DNA of 64,000 nucleotides. Origin: Desmodus rotundus. Lineage: Eukaryota > Chordata > Mammalia > Chiroptera > Phyllostomidae. Below the pieces are notes generated by a model, which had not been told where the DNA came from, did not search any database, and worked only from the letters and a program-made list of their open reading frames with translations. Positions 20,600 through 33,207 of the stretch are shown here, one piece after another. Location: assembly GCF_022682495.2 (NCBI RefSeq), contig NW_026527511.1:124001-188000 (forward strand). The letters are read 5' to 3'. Positions within the stretch are counted from its first letter, which is position 1; every line of letters begins with the position of its first letter. The translations under genes were made by a program, and so were the position numbers.

Positions 20600-22026
20600 G
20601 AGGAAGGCTTGTGGTGGGGAGCCTGAGTGCGCACGCGCGGCCCAAGTATAGGCCCGAAACCAGCCAGCCGCGGCTCGGAGAAAAGCCATCTCCTGGGGGC
20701 CTCCCCATGTTCCTCCTCTCCTCAAGGAGGACCCCTTTACGGATGGAAGAAAAGGGGGATCTTCGCAGTGGTGGGTTCGGGCCAGAGGGGTCTGCGGGTT
20801 TGCCTGCACGTACGCCAGGTGCTCGCACAACGGGCCCAGGTGTTTGAGCCCCGTGGAGGCAGAGGGCTCCTTATTGCTGGATGATAGTGTTCTGCAGGGT
20901 TAAGGGAGGGCGTGGGCACTCCCAGGGCGACAGAGGGCACCTGGCCTTTAGAGAGTTCCCTGGAAAATTCCCCGCCCAGGCCCCTGGTCCACAAGTCTAT
21001 CCTGCGCACAGTGTCTGTGGGAGGCTGGGAGTGCTTCTGGGCAGTGTTCCCCAGCGGAAATCGCGTGGTCCTCTAGGTGGCAGGGAGGGCTCCTGTGTCC
21101 ACGGACAGGTGCCCAGGGACCCGGTGGAACTGCTGTGACCTCTAAAGGGTGGGTCAGGTGAGCCGAGGGAGGTGTGTGCTTGGGCGCCTGAGTGCGCATG
21201 CGCGGCCCACGTATAGGCCCGAAAGGAGCCAGCCGCGGCTCGGAGAAAAGCCATCTCCTGGGGGCCTCCCCATGTTCTTCCACTCCTCAAGCGTGACCCC
21301 TTTACGGATGGAAGAAAAGGGGGATCTTCGCAGTGGTGGGTTCGGGCCAGAGGGGTCGGCGGGTTTGCCTCCACGTACGCCAGGTGCCCGCACACCGGGC
21401 CCAGGTGTTTGTGCCCCGTGGAGGCAGAGGGCTGCTTATTGCTGGATGCAAGTGTCCTGCGGGGTCAAGGAACGGCATGGGCACTCCCCCGGCCACACAG
21501 GGCGCCGGGCCCTTAGAGAGTTCCATGGGAAATCCCCCGCCCATGCCCCCGGTACCCAAGTCTGTCCTTAGCACACTGTCTGTGCGGGGCTGAAGGTGCT
21601 GCTAGGCAGTGTGGCCTGTGGGAAATCGTGCGGTCCTCTGAGTGGCAGGGAGGGCTTCTGTTTCCCCGAACAGGTGCGCAGGGACCCTGTAAAACTGCTG
21701 TGACCTCTCAAGGTGGTCATGTGACCCCTCAAGTGTGGGGCAGCTGACCTCCCAAGGGTGGGTCACGGGACCCCTCAAGGACGGGTCAAGTGACCCCAAA
21801 AGGGTGGGTCACGAGACTCCTCAAGGGTGGGTCCCGTGACCCCAAAAGGGTTGGTCACGAGACTCCTCAAGGGTGGGTCACGTGACCCCTCAGGGGTGGG
21901 TCATGTGACCCCTCGGGGGTGGGTCACGTGACCCCTCGGGGGTGGGTCACGAGACCCCTCGGGGGTGGATCACGTGACCCCTCGGGGGTGGGTCAGGAGA
22001 CACCTCAAGGGTGAGTTCCGTGACCC
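20600..22026 (+). repeat. BC pair: B 20600-21144, C 21165-21709, + minisatellite 21710-22026
   Basis: Second pair of super-repeat 1. C has a private CCCGAAAGGAGCC near 21230. A stereotyped 317-bp pre-A block follows. Confidence 0.92.
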
Positions 22027-22958
22027 GAGGAAGGCTTGTGATGGGGAGCCTGAGTGCGCACGCGCGGCCCACGTATAGGCCCGAAACCAGCCAGCCGCGG
22101 CTCGGAGAAAAGCCACCTCCTGGGGGCCTCCCCAGGTTCTTCCAATCCTCGAGCGTGACCCCTTTACGGATGGAAGAAAAGGGGGATCTTCGCAGTGGTG
22201 GGTTCGGGCCAGAGGGGTGGGCGGGTTTGCCTCCACGTACGCCAGGTGCCCGCACACCGGGCCCAGGTGTTTGTGCCCCGTGGAGGCAGAGGGCTGCTTA
22301 TTGCTGGATGCAAGTGTCCTGCGGGGTCAAGGAACGGCATGGGCACTCCCCCGGCCACACAGGGCGCCGGGCCCTTAGAGAGTTCCATGGGAAATCCCCC
22401 GCCCATGCCCCCTGTACCCAAGTCTGTCCTTAGCACACTGTCTGTGCAGGGCTGAAGGTGCTGCTAGGCAGTGTGGCCTGTGGGAAATCGTGCGGTCCTC
22501 TGAGTGGCAGGGAGGGCTTCTGTTTCCCCGAACAGGTGCGCAGGGACCCTGTAAAACTGCTGTGACCTCTCAAGGTGGTCATGTGACCCCTCAAGTGTGG
22601 GGCAGCTGACATCCCAAGGGTGGGTCACGGGACCCCTCAAGGGTGGGTCACGAGACCCCTCAAGGACGGGTCACGTGACCCCAAAAGGGTGGGTCAGGAG
22701 ACTCCTCAAGGGTGGGTCACGTGACCCCTCAGGGGTGGGTCATGTGACCCCTCGGGGGTGGGTCACGAGACCCCTCAGGGTTGGGTCACGTGACCCCTCG
22801 GGGGGTGGGTCACGTGACCCCTCGGGGATGGGTCACGTGACCCCTCGGGGGTGGGTCACGAGACCCCTCGGGGGTGGGTCACGTGACCCCTCGGGGGTGG
22901 GTCACGAGACCCCTCAGGGGTGGGTCAGGAGACACCTAGAGGGTGAGTCCCGTGACCC
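22027..22958 (+). repeat. A core (type II) 22027-22571 + minisatellite 22572-22958
   Basis: A core of the GTGCAGGGC plus GACATCCC haplotype. The 387-bp block includes a CTCGGGGGGTGGG monomer (1 bp longer) near 22798. Confidence 0.92.
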
Positions 22959-24616
22959 GAGGAAGGCTTGTGGTGGGGAGCCTGAGTGGGCACGCGCGGC
23001 CCAAGTATAGGCCCAAAACCAGCCAGCCGCGGCTCGGAGAAAAGCCATCTCCTGGGGGCCTCCCCATGTTCCTCCTCTCCTCAAGGAGGACCCCTTTACG
23101 GATGGAAGAAAAGGGGGATCTTCGCAGTGGTGGGTTCGGGCCAGAGGGGTCTGCGGGTTTGCCTGCACGTACGCCAGGTGCTCGCACAACGGGCCCAGGT
23201 GTTTGAGCCCCGTGGAGGCAGAGGGCTCCTTATTGCTGGATGATAGTGTTCTGCAGGGTTAAGGGAGGGCGTGGGCACTCCCAGGGCGACAGAGGGCACC
23301 TGGCCTTTAGAGAGTTCCCTGGAAAATTCCCCGCCCAGGCCCCTGGTCCACAAGTCTATCCTGCGCACAGTGTCTGTGGGAGGCTGGGAGTGCTTCTGGG
23401 CAGTGTTCCCCAGCGGAAATCGCGTGGTCCTCTAGGTGGCAGGGAGGGCTCCTGTGTCCACGGACAGGTGCCCAGGGACCCGGTGGAACTGCTGTGACCT
23501 CTAAAGGGTGGGTCAGGTGAGCCGAGGGAGGTGTGTGCTTGGGCGCCTGAGTGCGCATGCGCGGCCCACGTATAGGCCCGAAACGAGCCAGCCGCGGCTC
23601 GGAGAAAAGCCATCTCCTGGGGGCCTCCCCATGTTCTTCCACTCCTCAAGCGTGACCCCTTTACGGATGGAAGAAAAGGGGGATCTTCGCAGTGGTGGGT
23701 TCGGGCCAGAGGGGTCGGCGGGTTTGCCTCCACGTACGCCAGGTGCCCGCACACCGGGCCCAGGTGTTTGTGCCCCGTGGAGGCAGAGGGCTGCTTATTG
23801 CTGGATGCAAGTGTCCTGCGGGGTCAAGGAACGGCATGGGCACTCCCCCGGCCACACAGGGCGCCGGGCCCTTAGAGAGTTCCATGGGAAATCCCCCGCC
23901 CATGCCCCCGGTACCCAAGTCTGTCCTTAGCACACTGTCTGTACGGGGCTGAAGGAGCTGCTAGGCAGTGTGGCCTGTGGGAAATCGTGCGGTACTCTGA
24001 GTGGCAGGGAGGGCTTCTGTTTCCCCGAACAGGTACGCAGGGACCCTGTAAAACTGCTGTGACCTCTCAAGGTGGTCATGTGACCCCTCAAGTGTGGGGC
24101 AGCTGACCTCCCAAGGGTGGGTCACGGGACCCCTCAAGGGTGGGTCACGAGACCCTTCAAGGACGGGTCACGTGACCCCAAAAGGGTGGGTCAGGAGACT
24201 CCTCAAGGGTGGGTCACGTGACCCCAAAAGGGTGGGTCACGAGACTCCTCAAGGGTGGGTCACGTGACCCCTCAGGGGTGGGTCATGTGACCCCTCGGGG
24301 GTGGGTCACGTGACCCCTCGGGGGTGGGTCACGAGACCCCTCGGGGGTTGGGTCACGTGACCCCTCGGGGGTGGGTCACGAGACCCCTCAGGGGTGGGTC
24401 ACGAGACCCCTCAGGGGTGGGTCACGTGACCCCTCAGGGTTGGGTCACGTGACCCCTCGGGGGTGGGTCATGTGACCCCTCGGGGGTGGGTCACGTGACC
24501 CCTCAGGGGTGGGTCACGAGACCCCTCGGGGGTGGGTCACGTGACCCCTCGGGGGTGGGTCACGAGACCCCTCAGGGGTGGGTCAGGAGACACCTAGAGG
24601 GTGAGTCCCGTGACCC
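22959..24616 (+). repeat. BC pair: B* 22959-23503, C 23524-24068, + minisatellite 24069-24616
   Basis: B* lacks a consensus NRF1 site (GAGTGGGCACGCG) and has GCCCAAAACC. C has the GTACGGGG, AAGGAGCTG and CAGGTACGC tail and GTGCGGTACTCTG. The 548-bp block contains one 24-bp monomer (GGGGGTTGGGTC near 24345). Confidence 0.92.
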
Positions 24617-26089
24617 GAGGAAGGCTTGTGGTGGGGAGCCTGAGTGCGCACGCGCGGCCCAAGTATAGGCCCGAAACCAGCCAGCCGCGGCTCGGAGAAA
24701 AGCCATCTCCTGGGGGCCTCCCCATGTTCCTCCTCTCCTCAAGGAGGACCCCTTTACGGATGGAAGAAAAGGGGGATCTTCGCAGTGGTGGGTTCGGGCC
24801 AGAGGGGTCTGCGGGTTTGCCTGCACGTACGCCAGGTGCTCGCACAACGGGCCCAGGTGTTTGAGCCCCGTGGAGGCAGAGGGCTCCTTATTGCTGGATG
24901 ATAGTGTTCTGCAGGGTTAAGGGAGGGCGTGGGCACTCCCAGGGCGACAGAGGGCACCTGGCCTTTAGAGAGTTCCCTGGAAAATTCCCCGCCCAGGCCC
25001 CTGGTCCACAAGTCTATCCTGCGCACAGTGTCTGTGGGAGGCTGGGAGTGCTTCTGGGCAGTGTTCCCCAGCGGAAATCGCGTGGTCCTCTAGGTGGCAG
25101 GGAGGGCTCCTGTGTCCACGGACAGGTGCCCAGGGACCCGGTGGAACTGCTGTGACCTCTAAAGGGTGGGTCAGGTGAGCCGAGGGAGGTGTGTGCTTGG
25201 GCGCCTGAGTGCGCATGCGCGGCCCACGTATAGGCCCGAAACGAGCCAGCCGCGGCTCGGAGAAAAGCCATCTCCTGGGGGCCTCCCCATGTTCTTCCAC
25301 TCCTCAAGCGTGACCCCTTTACGGATGGAAGAAAAGGGGGATCTTCGCAGTGGTGGGTTCGGGCCAGAGGGGTGGGCGGGTTTGCCTCCACGTACGCCAG
25401 GTGCCCGCACACCGGGCCCAGGTGTTTGTGCCCCGTGGAGGCAGAGGGCTGCTTATTGCTGGATGCAAGTGTCCTGCGGGGTCAAGGAACGGCATGGGCA
25501 CTCCCCCGGCCACACAGGGCGCCGGGCCCTTAGAGAGTTCCATGGGAAATCCCCCGCCCATGCCCCCGGTACCCAAGTCTGTCCTTAGCACACTGTCTGT
25601 GCGGGGCTGAAGGTGCTGCTAGGCAGTGTGGCCTGTGGGAAATCGTGCGGTCCTCTGAGTGGCAGGGAGGGCTTCTGTTTCCCCGAACAGGTGCGCAGGG
25701 ACCCTGTAAAACTGCTGTGACCTCTCAAGGTGGTCATGTGACCCCTCAAGTGTGGGGCAGCTGACCTCCCAAGGGTGGGTCACGGGACCCCTCAAGGACG
25801 GGTCACGTGACCCCAAAAGGGTGGGTCAGGAGACCCCTCAAGGGTGGGTCACGTGACCCCAAAAGGGTGGGTCACGTGACCCCTCAGGGGTGGGTCACGT
25901 GACCCCTCAGGGTTGGGTCACGTGACCCCTCGGGGGTGGGTCATGTGACCCCTCGGGGGTGGGTCACGTGACCCCTCAGGGGTGGGTCACGAGACCCCTC
26001 GGGGGTGGGTCACGTGACCCCTCGGGGGTGGGTCACGAGACCCCTCAGGGGTGGGTCAGGAGACACCTAGAGGGTGAGTCCCGTGACCC
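24617..26089 (+). repeat. BC pair: B 24617-25161, C 25182-25726, + minisatellite 25727-26089
   Basis: C has GGGTGGGCGGG (GC-box-like) instead of GGGTCGGCGGG. The 363-bp block is free of the GACATCCC leader variant and contains a long alternation of CACGTG and CACGAG monomers. Confidence 0.92.
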
Positions 26090-27516
26090 GAGGAAGGCTT
26101 GTTGTGGGGAGCCTGAGTGCGCACGCGCGGCCCAAGTATAGGCCCGAAACCAGCCAGCTGCGGCTCGGAGAAAAGCCATCTCCTGGGGGCCTCCCCATGT
26201 TCCTCCTCTCCTCAAGGAGGACCCCTTTACGGATGGAAGAAAAGGGGGATCTTCGCAGTGGTGGGTTCGGGCCAGAGGGGTCTGCGGGTTTGCCTGCACG
26301 TACGCCAGGTGCTCGCACAACGGGCCCAGGTGTTTGAGCCCCGTGGAGGCAGAGGGCTCCTTATTGCTGGATGATAGTGTTCTGCAGGGTTAAGGGAGGG
26401 CGTGGGCACTCCCAGGGCGACAGAGGGCACCTGGCCTTTAGAGAGTTCCCTGGAAAATTCCCCGCCCAGGCCCCTGGTCCACAAGTCTATCCTGCGCACA
26501 GTGTCTGTGGGAGGCTGGTAGTGCTTCTGGGCAGTGTTCCCCAGCGGAAATCGCGTGGTCCTCTAGGTGGCAGGGAGGGCTCCTGTGTCCACGGACAGGT
26601 GCCCAGGGACCCGGTGGAACTGCTGTGACCTCTAAAGGGTGGGTCAGGTGAGCCGAGGGAGGTGTGTGCTTGGGCGCCTGAGTGCGCATGCGCGGCCCAC
26701 GTATAGGCCCGAAACGAGCCAGCCGCGGCTCGGAGAAAAGCCATCTCCTGGGGGCCTCCCCATGTTCTTCCACTCCTCAAGCGTGACCCCTTTACGGATG
26801 GAAGAAAAGGGGGATCTTCGCAGTGGTGGGTTCGGGCCAGAGGGGTCGGCGGGTTTGCCTCCACGTATGCCAGGTGCCCGCACACCGGGCCCAGGTGTTT
26901 GTGCCCCGTGGAGGCAGAGGGCTGCTTATTGCTGGATGCAAGTGTCCTGCGGGGTCAAGGAACGGCATGGGCACTCCCCCGGCCACACAGGGCGCCGGGC
27001 CCTTAGAGAGTTCCATGGGAAATCCCCCGCCCATGCCCCCGGTACCCAAGTCTGTCCTTAGCACACTGTCTGTGCGGGGCTGAAGGTGCTGCTAGGCAGT
27101 GTGGCCTGTGGGAAATCGTGCGGTCCTCTGAGTGGCAGGGAGGGCTTCTGTTTCCCCGAACAGGTGCGCAGGGACCCTGTAAAACTGCTGTGACCTCTCA
27201 AGGTGGTCATGTGACCCCTCAAGTGTGGGGCAGCTGACCTCCCAAGGGTGGGTCACGGGACCCCTCAAGGACGGGTCAAGTGACCCCAAAAGGGTGGGTC
27301 ACGAGACTCCTCAAGGGTGGGTCCCGTGACCCCAAAAGGGTTGGTCACGAGACTCCTCAAGGGTGGGTCACGTGACCCCTCAGGGGTGGGTCATGTGACC
27401 CCTCGGGGGTGGGTCACGTGACCCCTCAGGGGTGGGTCACGAGACCCCTCGGGGGTGGATCACGTGACCCCTCGGGGGTGGGTCAGGAGACACCTCAAGG
27501 GTGAGTTCCGTGACCC
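26090..27516 (+). repeat. BC pair: B 26090-26634, C 26655-27199, + minisatellite 27200-27516
   Basis: B has AGCCAGCTGCGG near 26157 and GGCTGGTAGTGC near 26518. C has CACGTATGCCAGG near 26868. These 5' and 3' marks are both found in the single recombinant core at 38720, so this pair represents its parent. Confidence 0.92.
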
Positions 27517-28445
27517 GAGGAAGGCTTGTGATGGGGAGCCTGAGTGCGCACGCGCGGCCCACGTATAGGCCCGAAACCAGCCAGCCGCGGCTCGGAGAAA
27601 AGCCACCTCCTGGGGGCCTCCCCAGGTTCTTCCAATCCTCGAGCGTGACCCCTTTACGGATGGAAGAAAAGGGGGATCTTCGCAGTGGTGGGTTCGGGCC
27701 AGAGGGGTGGGCGGGTTTGCCTCCACGTACGCCAGGTGCCCGCACACCGGGCCCAGGTGTTTGTGCCCCGTGGAGGCAGAGGGCTGCTTATTGCTGGATG
27801 CAAGTGTCCTGCGGGGTCAAGGAACGGCATGGGCACTCCCCCGGCCACACAGGGCGCCGGGCCCTTAGAGAGTTCCATGGGAAATCCCCCGCCCATGCCC
27901 CCTGTACCCAAGTCTGTCCTTAGCACACTGTCTGTGCAGGGCTGAAGGCGCTGCTAGGCAGTGTGGCCTGTGGGAAATCGTGCGGTCCTCTGAGTGGCAG
28001 GGAGGGCTTCTGTTTCCCCGAACAGGTGCGCAGGGACCCTGTAAAACTGCTGTGACCTCTCAAGGTGGTCATGTGACCCCTCAAGTGTGGGGCAGCTGAC
28101 ATCCCAAGGGTGGGTCACGGGACCCCTCAAGGGTGGGTCACGAGACCCCTCAAGGACGGGTCACGTGACCCCAAAAGTGTGGGTCAGGAGACTCCTCAAG
28201 GGTGGGTCACGTGACCCTTCAGGGGTGGGTCATGTGACCCCTCGGGGTGGGTCACGAGACCCCTCAGGGTTGGGTCACGTGACCCCTCGGGGGTGGGTCA
28301 CGTGACCCCTCGGGGATGGGTCACGTGACCCCTCGGGGGTGGGTCACGAGACCCCTCGGGGGTGGGTCACGTGACCCCTCGGGGGTGGGTCACGAGACCC
28401 CTCAGGGTGGGTCAGGAGACACCTAGAGGGTGAGTCCCGTGACCC
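27517..28445 (+). repeat. A core (type II) 27517-28061 + minisatellite 28062-28445
   Basis: A core of the GTGCAGGGC plus GACATCCC haplotype, with a private GAAGGCGCTG near 27947. The 384-bp block has two 22-bp monomers, near 28245 and 28405. Confidence 0.92.
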
Positions 28446-30124
28446 GAGGAAGGCTTGTGGTGGGGAGCCTGAGTGGGCACGCGCGGCCCAAGTATAGGCC
28501 CAAAACCAGCCAGCCGCGGCTCGGAGAAAAGCCATCTCCTGGGGGCCTCCCCATGTTCCTCCTCTCCTCAAGGAGGACCCCTTTACGGATGGAAGAAAAG
28601 GGGGATCTTCGCAGTGGTGGGTTCGGGCCAGAGGGGTCTGCGGGTTTGCCTGCACGTACGCCAGGTGCTCGCACAACGGGCCCAGGTGTTTGAGCCCCGT
28701 GGAGGCAGAGGGCTCCTTATTGCTGGATGATAGTGTTCTGCAGGGTTAAGGGAGGGCGTGGGCACTCCCAGGGCGACAGAGGGCACCTGGCCTTTAGAGA
28801 GTTCCCTGGAAAATTCCCCGCCCAGGCCCCTGGTCCACAAGTCTATCCTGCGCACAGTGTCTGTGGGAGGCTGGTAGTGCTTCTGGGCAGTGTTCCCCAG
28901 CGGAAATCGCGTGGTCCTCTAGGTGGCAGGGAGGGCTCCTGTGTCCACGGACAGGTGCCCAGGGACCCGGTGGAACTGCTGTGACCTCTAAAGGGTGGGT
29001 CAGGTGAGCCGAGGGAGGTGTGTGCTTGGGCGCCTGAGTGCGCATGCGCGGCCCACGTATAGGCCCGAAACGAGCCAGCCGCGGCTCGGAGAAAAGCCAT
29101 CTCCTGGGGGCCTCCCCATGTTCTTCCACTCCTCAAGCGTGACCCCTTTACGGATGGAAGAAAAGGGGGATCTTCGCAGTGGTGGGTTCGGGCCAGAGGG
29201 GTCGGCGGGTTTGCCTCCACGTACGCCAGGTGCCCGCACACCGGGCCCAGGTGTTTGTGCCCCGTGGAGGCAGAGGGCTGCTTATTGCTGGATGCAAGTG
29301 TCCTGCGGGGTCAAGGAACGGCATGGGCACTCCCCCGGCCACACAGGGCGCCGGGCCCTTAGAGAGTTCCATGGGAAATCCCCCGCCCATGCCCCCGGTA
29401 CCCAAGTCTGTCCTTAGCACACTGTCTGTACGGGGCTGAAGGAGCTGCTAGGCAGTGTGGCCTGTGGGAAATCGTGCGGTCCTCTGAGTGGCAGGGAGGG
29501 CTTCTGTTTCCCCGAACAGGTACGCAGGGACCCTGTAAAACTGCTGTGACCTCTCAAGGTGGTCATGTGACCCCTCAAGTGTGGGGCAGCTGACCTCCCA
29601 AGGGTGGGTCACGGGACCCCTCAAGGGTGGGTCACGAGACCCTTCAAGGACGGGTCACGTGACCCCAAAAGGGTGGGTCAGGAGACTCCTCAAGGGTGGG
29701 TCACGTGACCCCAAAAGGGTGGGTCACGAGACTCCTCAAGGGTGGGTCACGTGACCCCTCAGGGGTGGGTCATGTGACCCCTCGGGGGTGGGTCACGAGA
29801 CCCCTCAGGGTTGGGTCACGTGACCCCTCGGGGATGGGTCACGTGACCCCTCGGGGGTGGGTCACGTGACCCCTCGGGGATGGGTCACGTGACCCCTCGG
29901 GGGTGGGTCACGAGACCCCTCGGGGGTGGGTCACGAGACCCCTCAGGGGTGGGTCACGTGACCCCTCAGGGTTGGGTCACGTGACCCCTCGGGGTGGGTC
30001 ATGTGACCCCTCGGGGGTGGGTCACGTGACCCCTCAGGTGTGGGTGACGAGACCCCTCGGGGGTGGGTCACGTGACCCCTCGGGGGTGGGTCAGGAGACA
30101 CCTAGAGGGTGAGTCCCGTGACCC
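28446..30124 (+). repeat. BC pair: B* 28446-28990, C 29011-29555, + minisatellite 29556-30124
   Basis: B* with a broken NRF1 motif. It shares GGCTGGTAGTGC with the B at 26090 upstream. C has the AAGGAGCTG and GGTACGC tail. The 569-bp block contains a GGTGTGGGTGACGAG monomer. Confidence 0.92.
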
Positions 30125-31758
30125 GAGGAAGGCTTGTGGTGGGGAGCCTGAGTGCGCACGCGCGGCCCAAGTATAGGCCCGAAACCAGCCAGCCGCGGCT
30201 CGGAGAAAAGCCATCTCCTGGGGGCCTCCCCATGTTCCTCCTCTCCTCAAGGAGGACCCCTTTACGGATGGAAGAAAAGGGGGATCTTCGCAGTGGTGGG
30301 TTCGGGCCAGAGGGGTCTGCGGGTTTGCCTGCACGTACGCCAGGTGCTCGCACAACGGGCCCAGGTGTTTGAGCCCCGTGGAGGCAGAGGGCTCCTTATT
30401 GCTGGATGATAGTGTTCTGCAGGGTTAAGGGAGGGCGTGGGCACTCCCAGGGCGACAGAGGGCACCTGGCCTTTAGAGAGTTCCCTGGAAAATTCCCCGC
30501 CCAGGCCCCTGGTCCACAAGTCTATCCTGCGCACAGTGTCTGTGGGAGGCTGGGAGTGCTTCTGGGCAGTGTTCCCCAGCGGAAATCGCGTGGTCCTCTA
30601 GGTGGCAGGGAGGGCTCCTGTGTCCACGGACAGGTGCCCAGGGACCCGGTGGAACTGCTGTGACCTCTAAAGGGTGGGTCAGGTGAGCCGAGGGAGGTGT
30701 GTGCTTGGGCGCCTGAGTGCGCATGCGCGGCCCACGTATAGGCCCGAAACGAGCCAGCCGCGGCTCGGAGAAAAGCCATCTCCTGGGGGCCTCCCCATGT
30801 TCTTCCACTCCTCAAGCGTGACCCCTTTACGGATGGAAGAAAAGGGGGATCTTCGCAGTGGTGGGTTCGGGCCAGAGGGGTGGGCGGGTTTGCCTCCACG
30901 TACGCCAGGTGCCCGCACACCGGGCCCAGGTGTTTGTGCCCCGTGGAGGCAGAGGGCTGCTTATTGCTGGATGCAAGTGTCCTGCGGGGTCAAGGAACGG
31001 CATGGGCACTCCCCCGGCCACACAGGGCGCCGGGCCCTTAGAGAGTTCCATGGGAAATCCCCCGCCCATGCCCCCGGTACCCAAGTCTGTCCTTAGCACA
31101 CTGTCTGTGCGGGGCTGAAGGTGCTGCTAGGCAGTGTGGCCTGTGGGAAATCGTGCGGTCCTCTGAGTGGCAGGGAGGGCTTCTGTTTCCCCGAACAGGT
31201 GCGCAGGGACCCTGTAAAACTGCTGTGACCTCTCAAGGTGGTCATGTGACCCCTCAAGTGTGGGGCAGCTGACCTCCCAAGGGTGGGTCACGGGACCCCT
31301 CAAGGACGGGTCAAGTGACCCCAAAAGGGTGGGTCACGAGACTCCTCAAGGGTGGGTCCCGTGACCCCAAAAGGGTTGGTCACGAGACTCCTCAAGGGTG
31401 GGTCACGTGACCCCTCAGGGGTGGGTCATGTGACCCCTCGGGGGTGGGTCACGAGACCCCTCAGGGTTGGGTCACGTGACCCCTCGGGGATGGGTCACGT
31501 GACCCCTCGGGGGTGGGTCACGAGACCCCTCGGGGGTGGGTCACGTGACCCCTCAGGTGTGGGTGACGAGACCCCTCGGGGGTGGGTCACGTGACCCCTC
31601 GGGGGTGGGTCATGTGACCCCTCGGGGGTGGGTCACGTGACCCCTCAGGTGTGGGTGACGAGACCCCTCGGGGGTGGGTCACGTGACCCCTCGGGGGTGG
31701 GTCACGAGACCCCTCAGGGGTGGGTCAGGAGACACCTAGAGGGTGAGTCCCGTGACCC
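30125..31758 (+). repeat. BC pair: B 30125-30669, C 30690-31234, + chimeric minisatellite 31235-31758
   Basis: C has GGGTGGGCGGG. The 524-bp block is chimeric: its 5' part is the pre-A class (GGTCAAGTGACC, GGTCCCGTGACC, GGGTTGGTCACGAG) and its 3' part is the long pre-B class with two GGTGACGAG monomers. Confidence 0.9.
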
Positions 31759-33207
31759 GAGGAAGGCTTGTGGTGGGGAGCCTGAGTGCGCACGCGCGGC
31801 CCAAGTATAGGCCCGAAACCAGCCAGCCGCGGCTAGGAGAAAAGCCATCTCCTGGGGGCCTCCCCATGTTCCTCCTCTCCTCAAGGAGGACCCCTTTACG
31901 GATGGAAGAAAAGGGGGATCTTCGCAGTGGTGGGTTCGGGCCAGAGGGGTCTGCGGGTTTGCCTGCACGTACGCCAGGTGCTCGCACAACGGGCCCAGGT
32001 GTTTGAGCCCCGTGGAGGCAGAGGGCTCCTTATTGCTGGATGATAGTGTTCTGCAGGGTTAAGGGAGGGCGTGGGCACTCCCAGGGCGACAGAGGGCACC
32101 TGGCCTTTAGAGAGTTCCCTGGAAAATTCCCCGCCCAGGCCCCTGGTCCACAAGTCTATCCTGCGCACAGTGTCTGTGTGAGGCTGGGAGTGCTTCTGGG
32201 CAGTGTTCCCCAGCGGAAATCGCGTGGTCCTCTAGGTGGCAGGGAGGGCTCCTGTGTCCACGGACAGGTGCCCAGGGACCCGGTGGAACTGCTGTGACCT
32301 CTAAAGGGTGGGTCAGGTGAGCCGAGGGAGGTGTGTGCTTGGGCGCCTGAGTGCGCATGCGCGGCCCACGTATAGGCCCGAAACGAGCCAGCCGCGGCTC
32401 GGAGAAAAGCCATCTCCTGGGGGCCTCCCCATGTTCTTCCACTCCTCAAGCGTGACCCCTTTACGGATGGAAGAAAAGGGGGATCTTCGCAGTGGTGGGT
32501 TCGGGCCAGAGGGGTGGGCGGGTTTGCCTCCACGTACGCCAGGTGCCCGCACACTGGGCCCAGGTGTTTGTGCCCGTGGAGGCAGAGGGCTGCTTATTGC
32601 TGGATGCAAGTGTCCTGCGGGGTCAAGGAACGGCATGGGCACTCCCCCGGCCACACAGGGCGCCGGGCCCTTAGAGAGTTCCATGGGAAATCCCCCGCCC
32701 ATGCCCCCGGTACCCAAGTCTGTCCTTAGCACACTGTCTGTGCGGGGCTGAAGGTGCTGCTAGGCAGTGTGGCCTGTGGGAAATCGTGCGGTCCTCTGAG
32801 TGGCAGGGAGGGCTTCTGTTTCCCCGAACAGGTGCGCAGGGACCCTATAAAACTTCTGTGACCTCTCAAGGTGGTCATGTGACCCCTCAAGTGTGGGGCA
32901 GCTGACCTCCCAAGGGTGGGTCACGGGACCCCTCAAGGACGGGTCACGTGACCCCAAAAGGGTGGGTCAGGAGACCCCTCAAGGGTGGGTCACGTGACCC
33001 CTCAGGGGTGGGTGACGTGACCCCTCAGGGTTGGGTCACGTGACCCCTCGGGGGTGGGTCATGTGACCCCTCGGGGGTGGGTCACGAGACCACTCGGGGG
33101 TGGGTCAAGAGACCCCTCGGGGGTGGGTCACGTGACCCCTCGGGGGTGGGTCACGAGACCCCTCAGGGGTGTGTCAGGAGACACCTAGAGGGTGAGTCCC
33201 GTGACCC
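31759..33207 (+). repeat. BC pair: B 31759-32303, C 32324-32867, + minisatellite 32868-33207
   Basis: Second occurrence of the super-repeat marker pair: A at 31835 in GGCTAGGAG, GTGTGAGG, CACTGGGCCC, the 1-bp loss and TATAAAA at 32846-32852. The block is one monomer shorter (340 bp) than at 20237 and has GGTCACGAGACCACTC near 33083. Confidence 0.92.

Larger units (their letters stand above)
19128..31758 (+). repeat. Super-repeat copy 1 (12,631 bp)
   Basis: Order: BC, BC, A, B*C, BC, BC, A, B*C, BC. The first B carries GGCTAGGAG (A at 19204) and GTCTGTGTGAGG (T at 19548). The first C carries CACTGGGCCC, a 1-bp loss in GTGCCCGTGG and CCCTATAAAAC. The same set reappears at 31759 and 46461, marking super-repeat starts. 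Confidence 0.88.
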
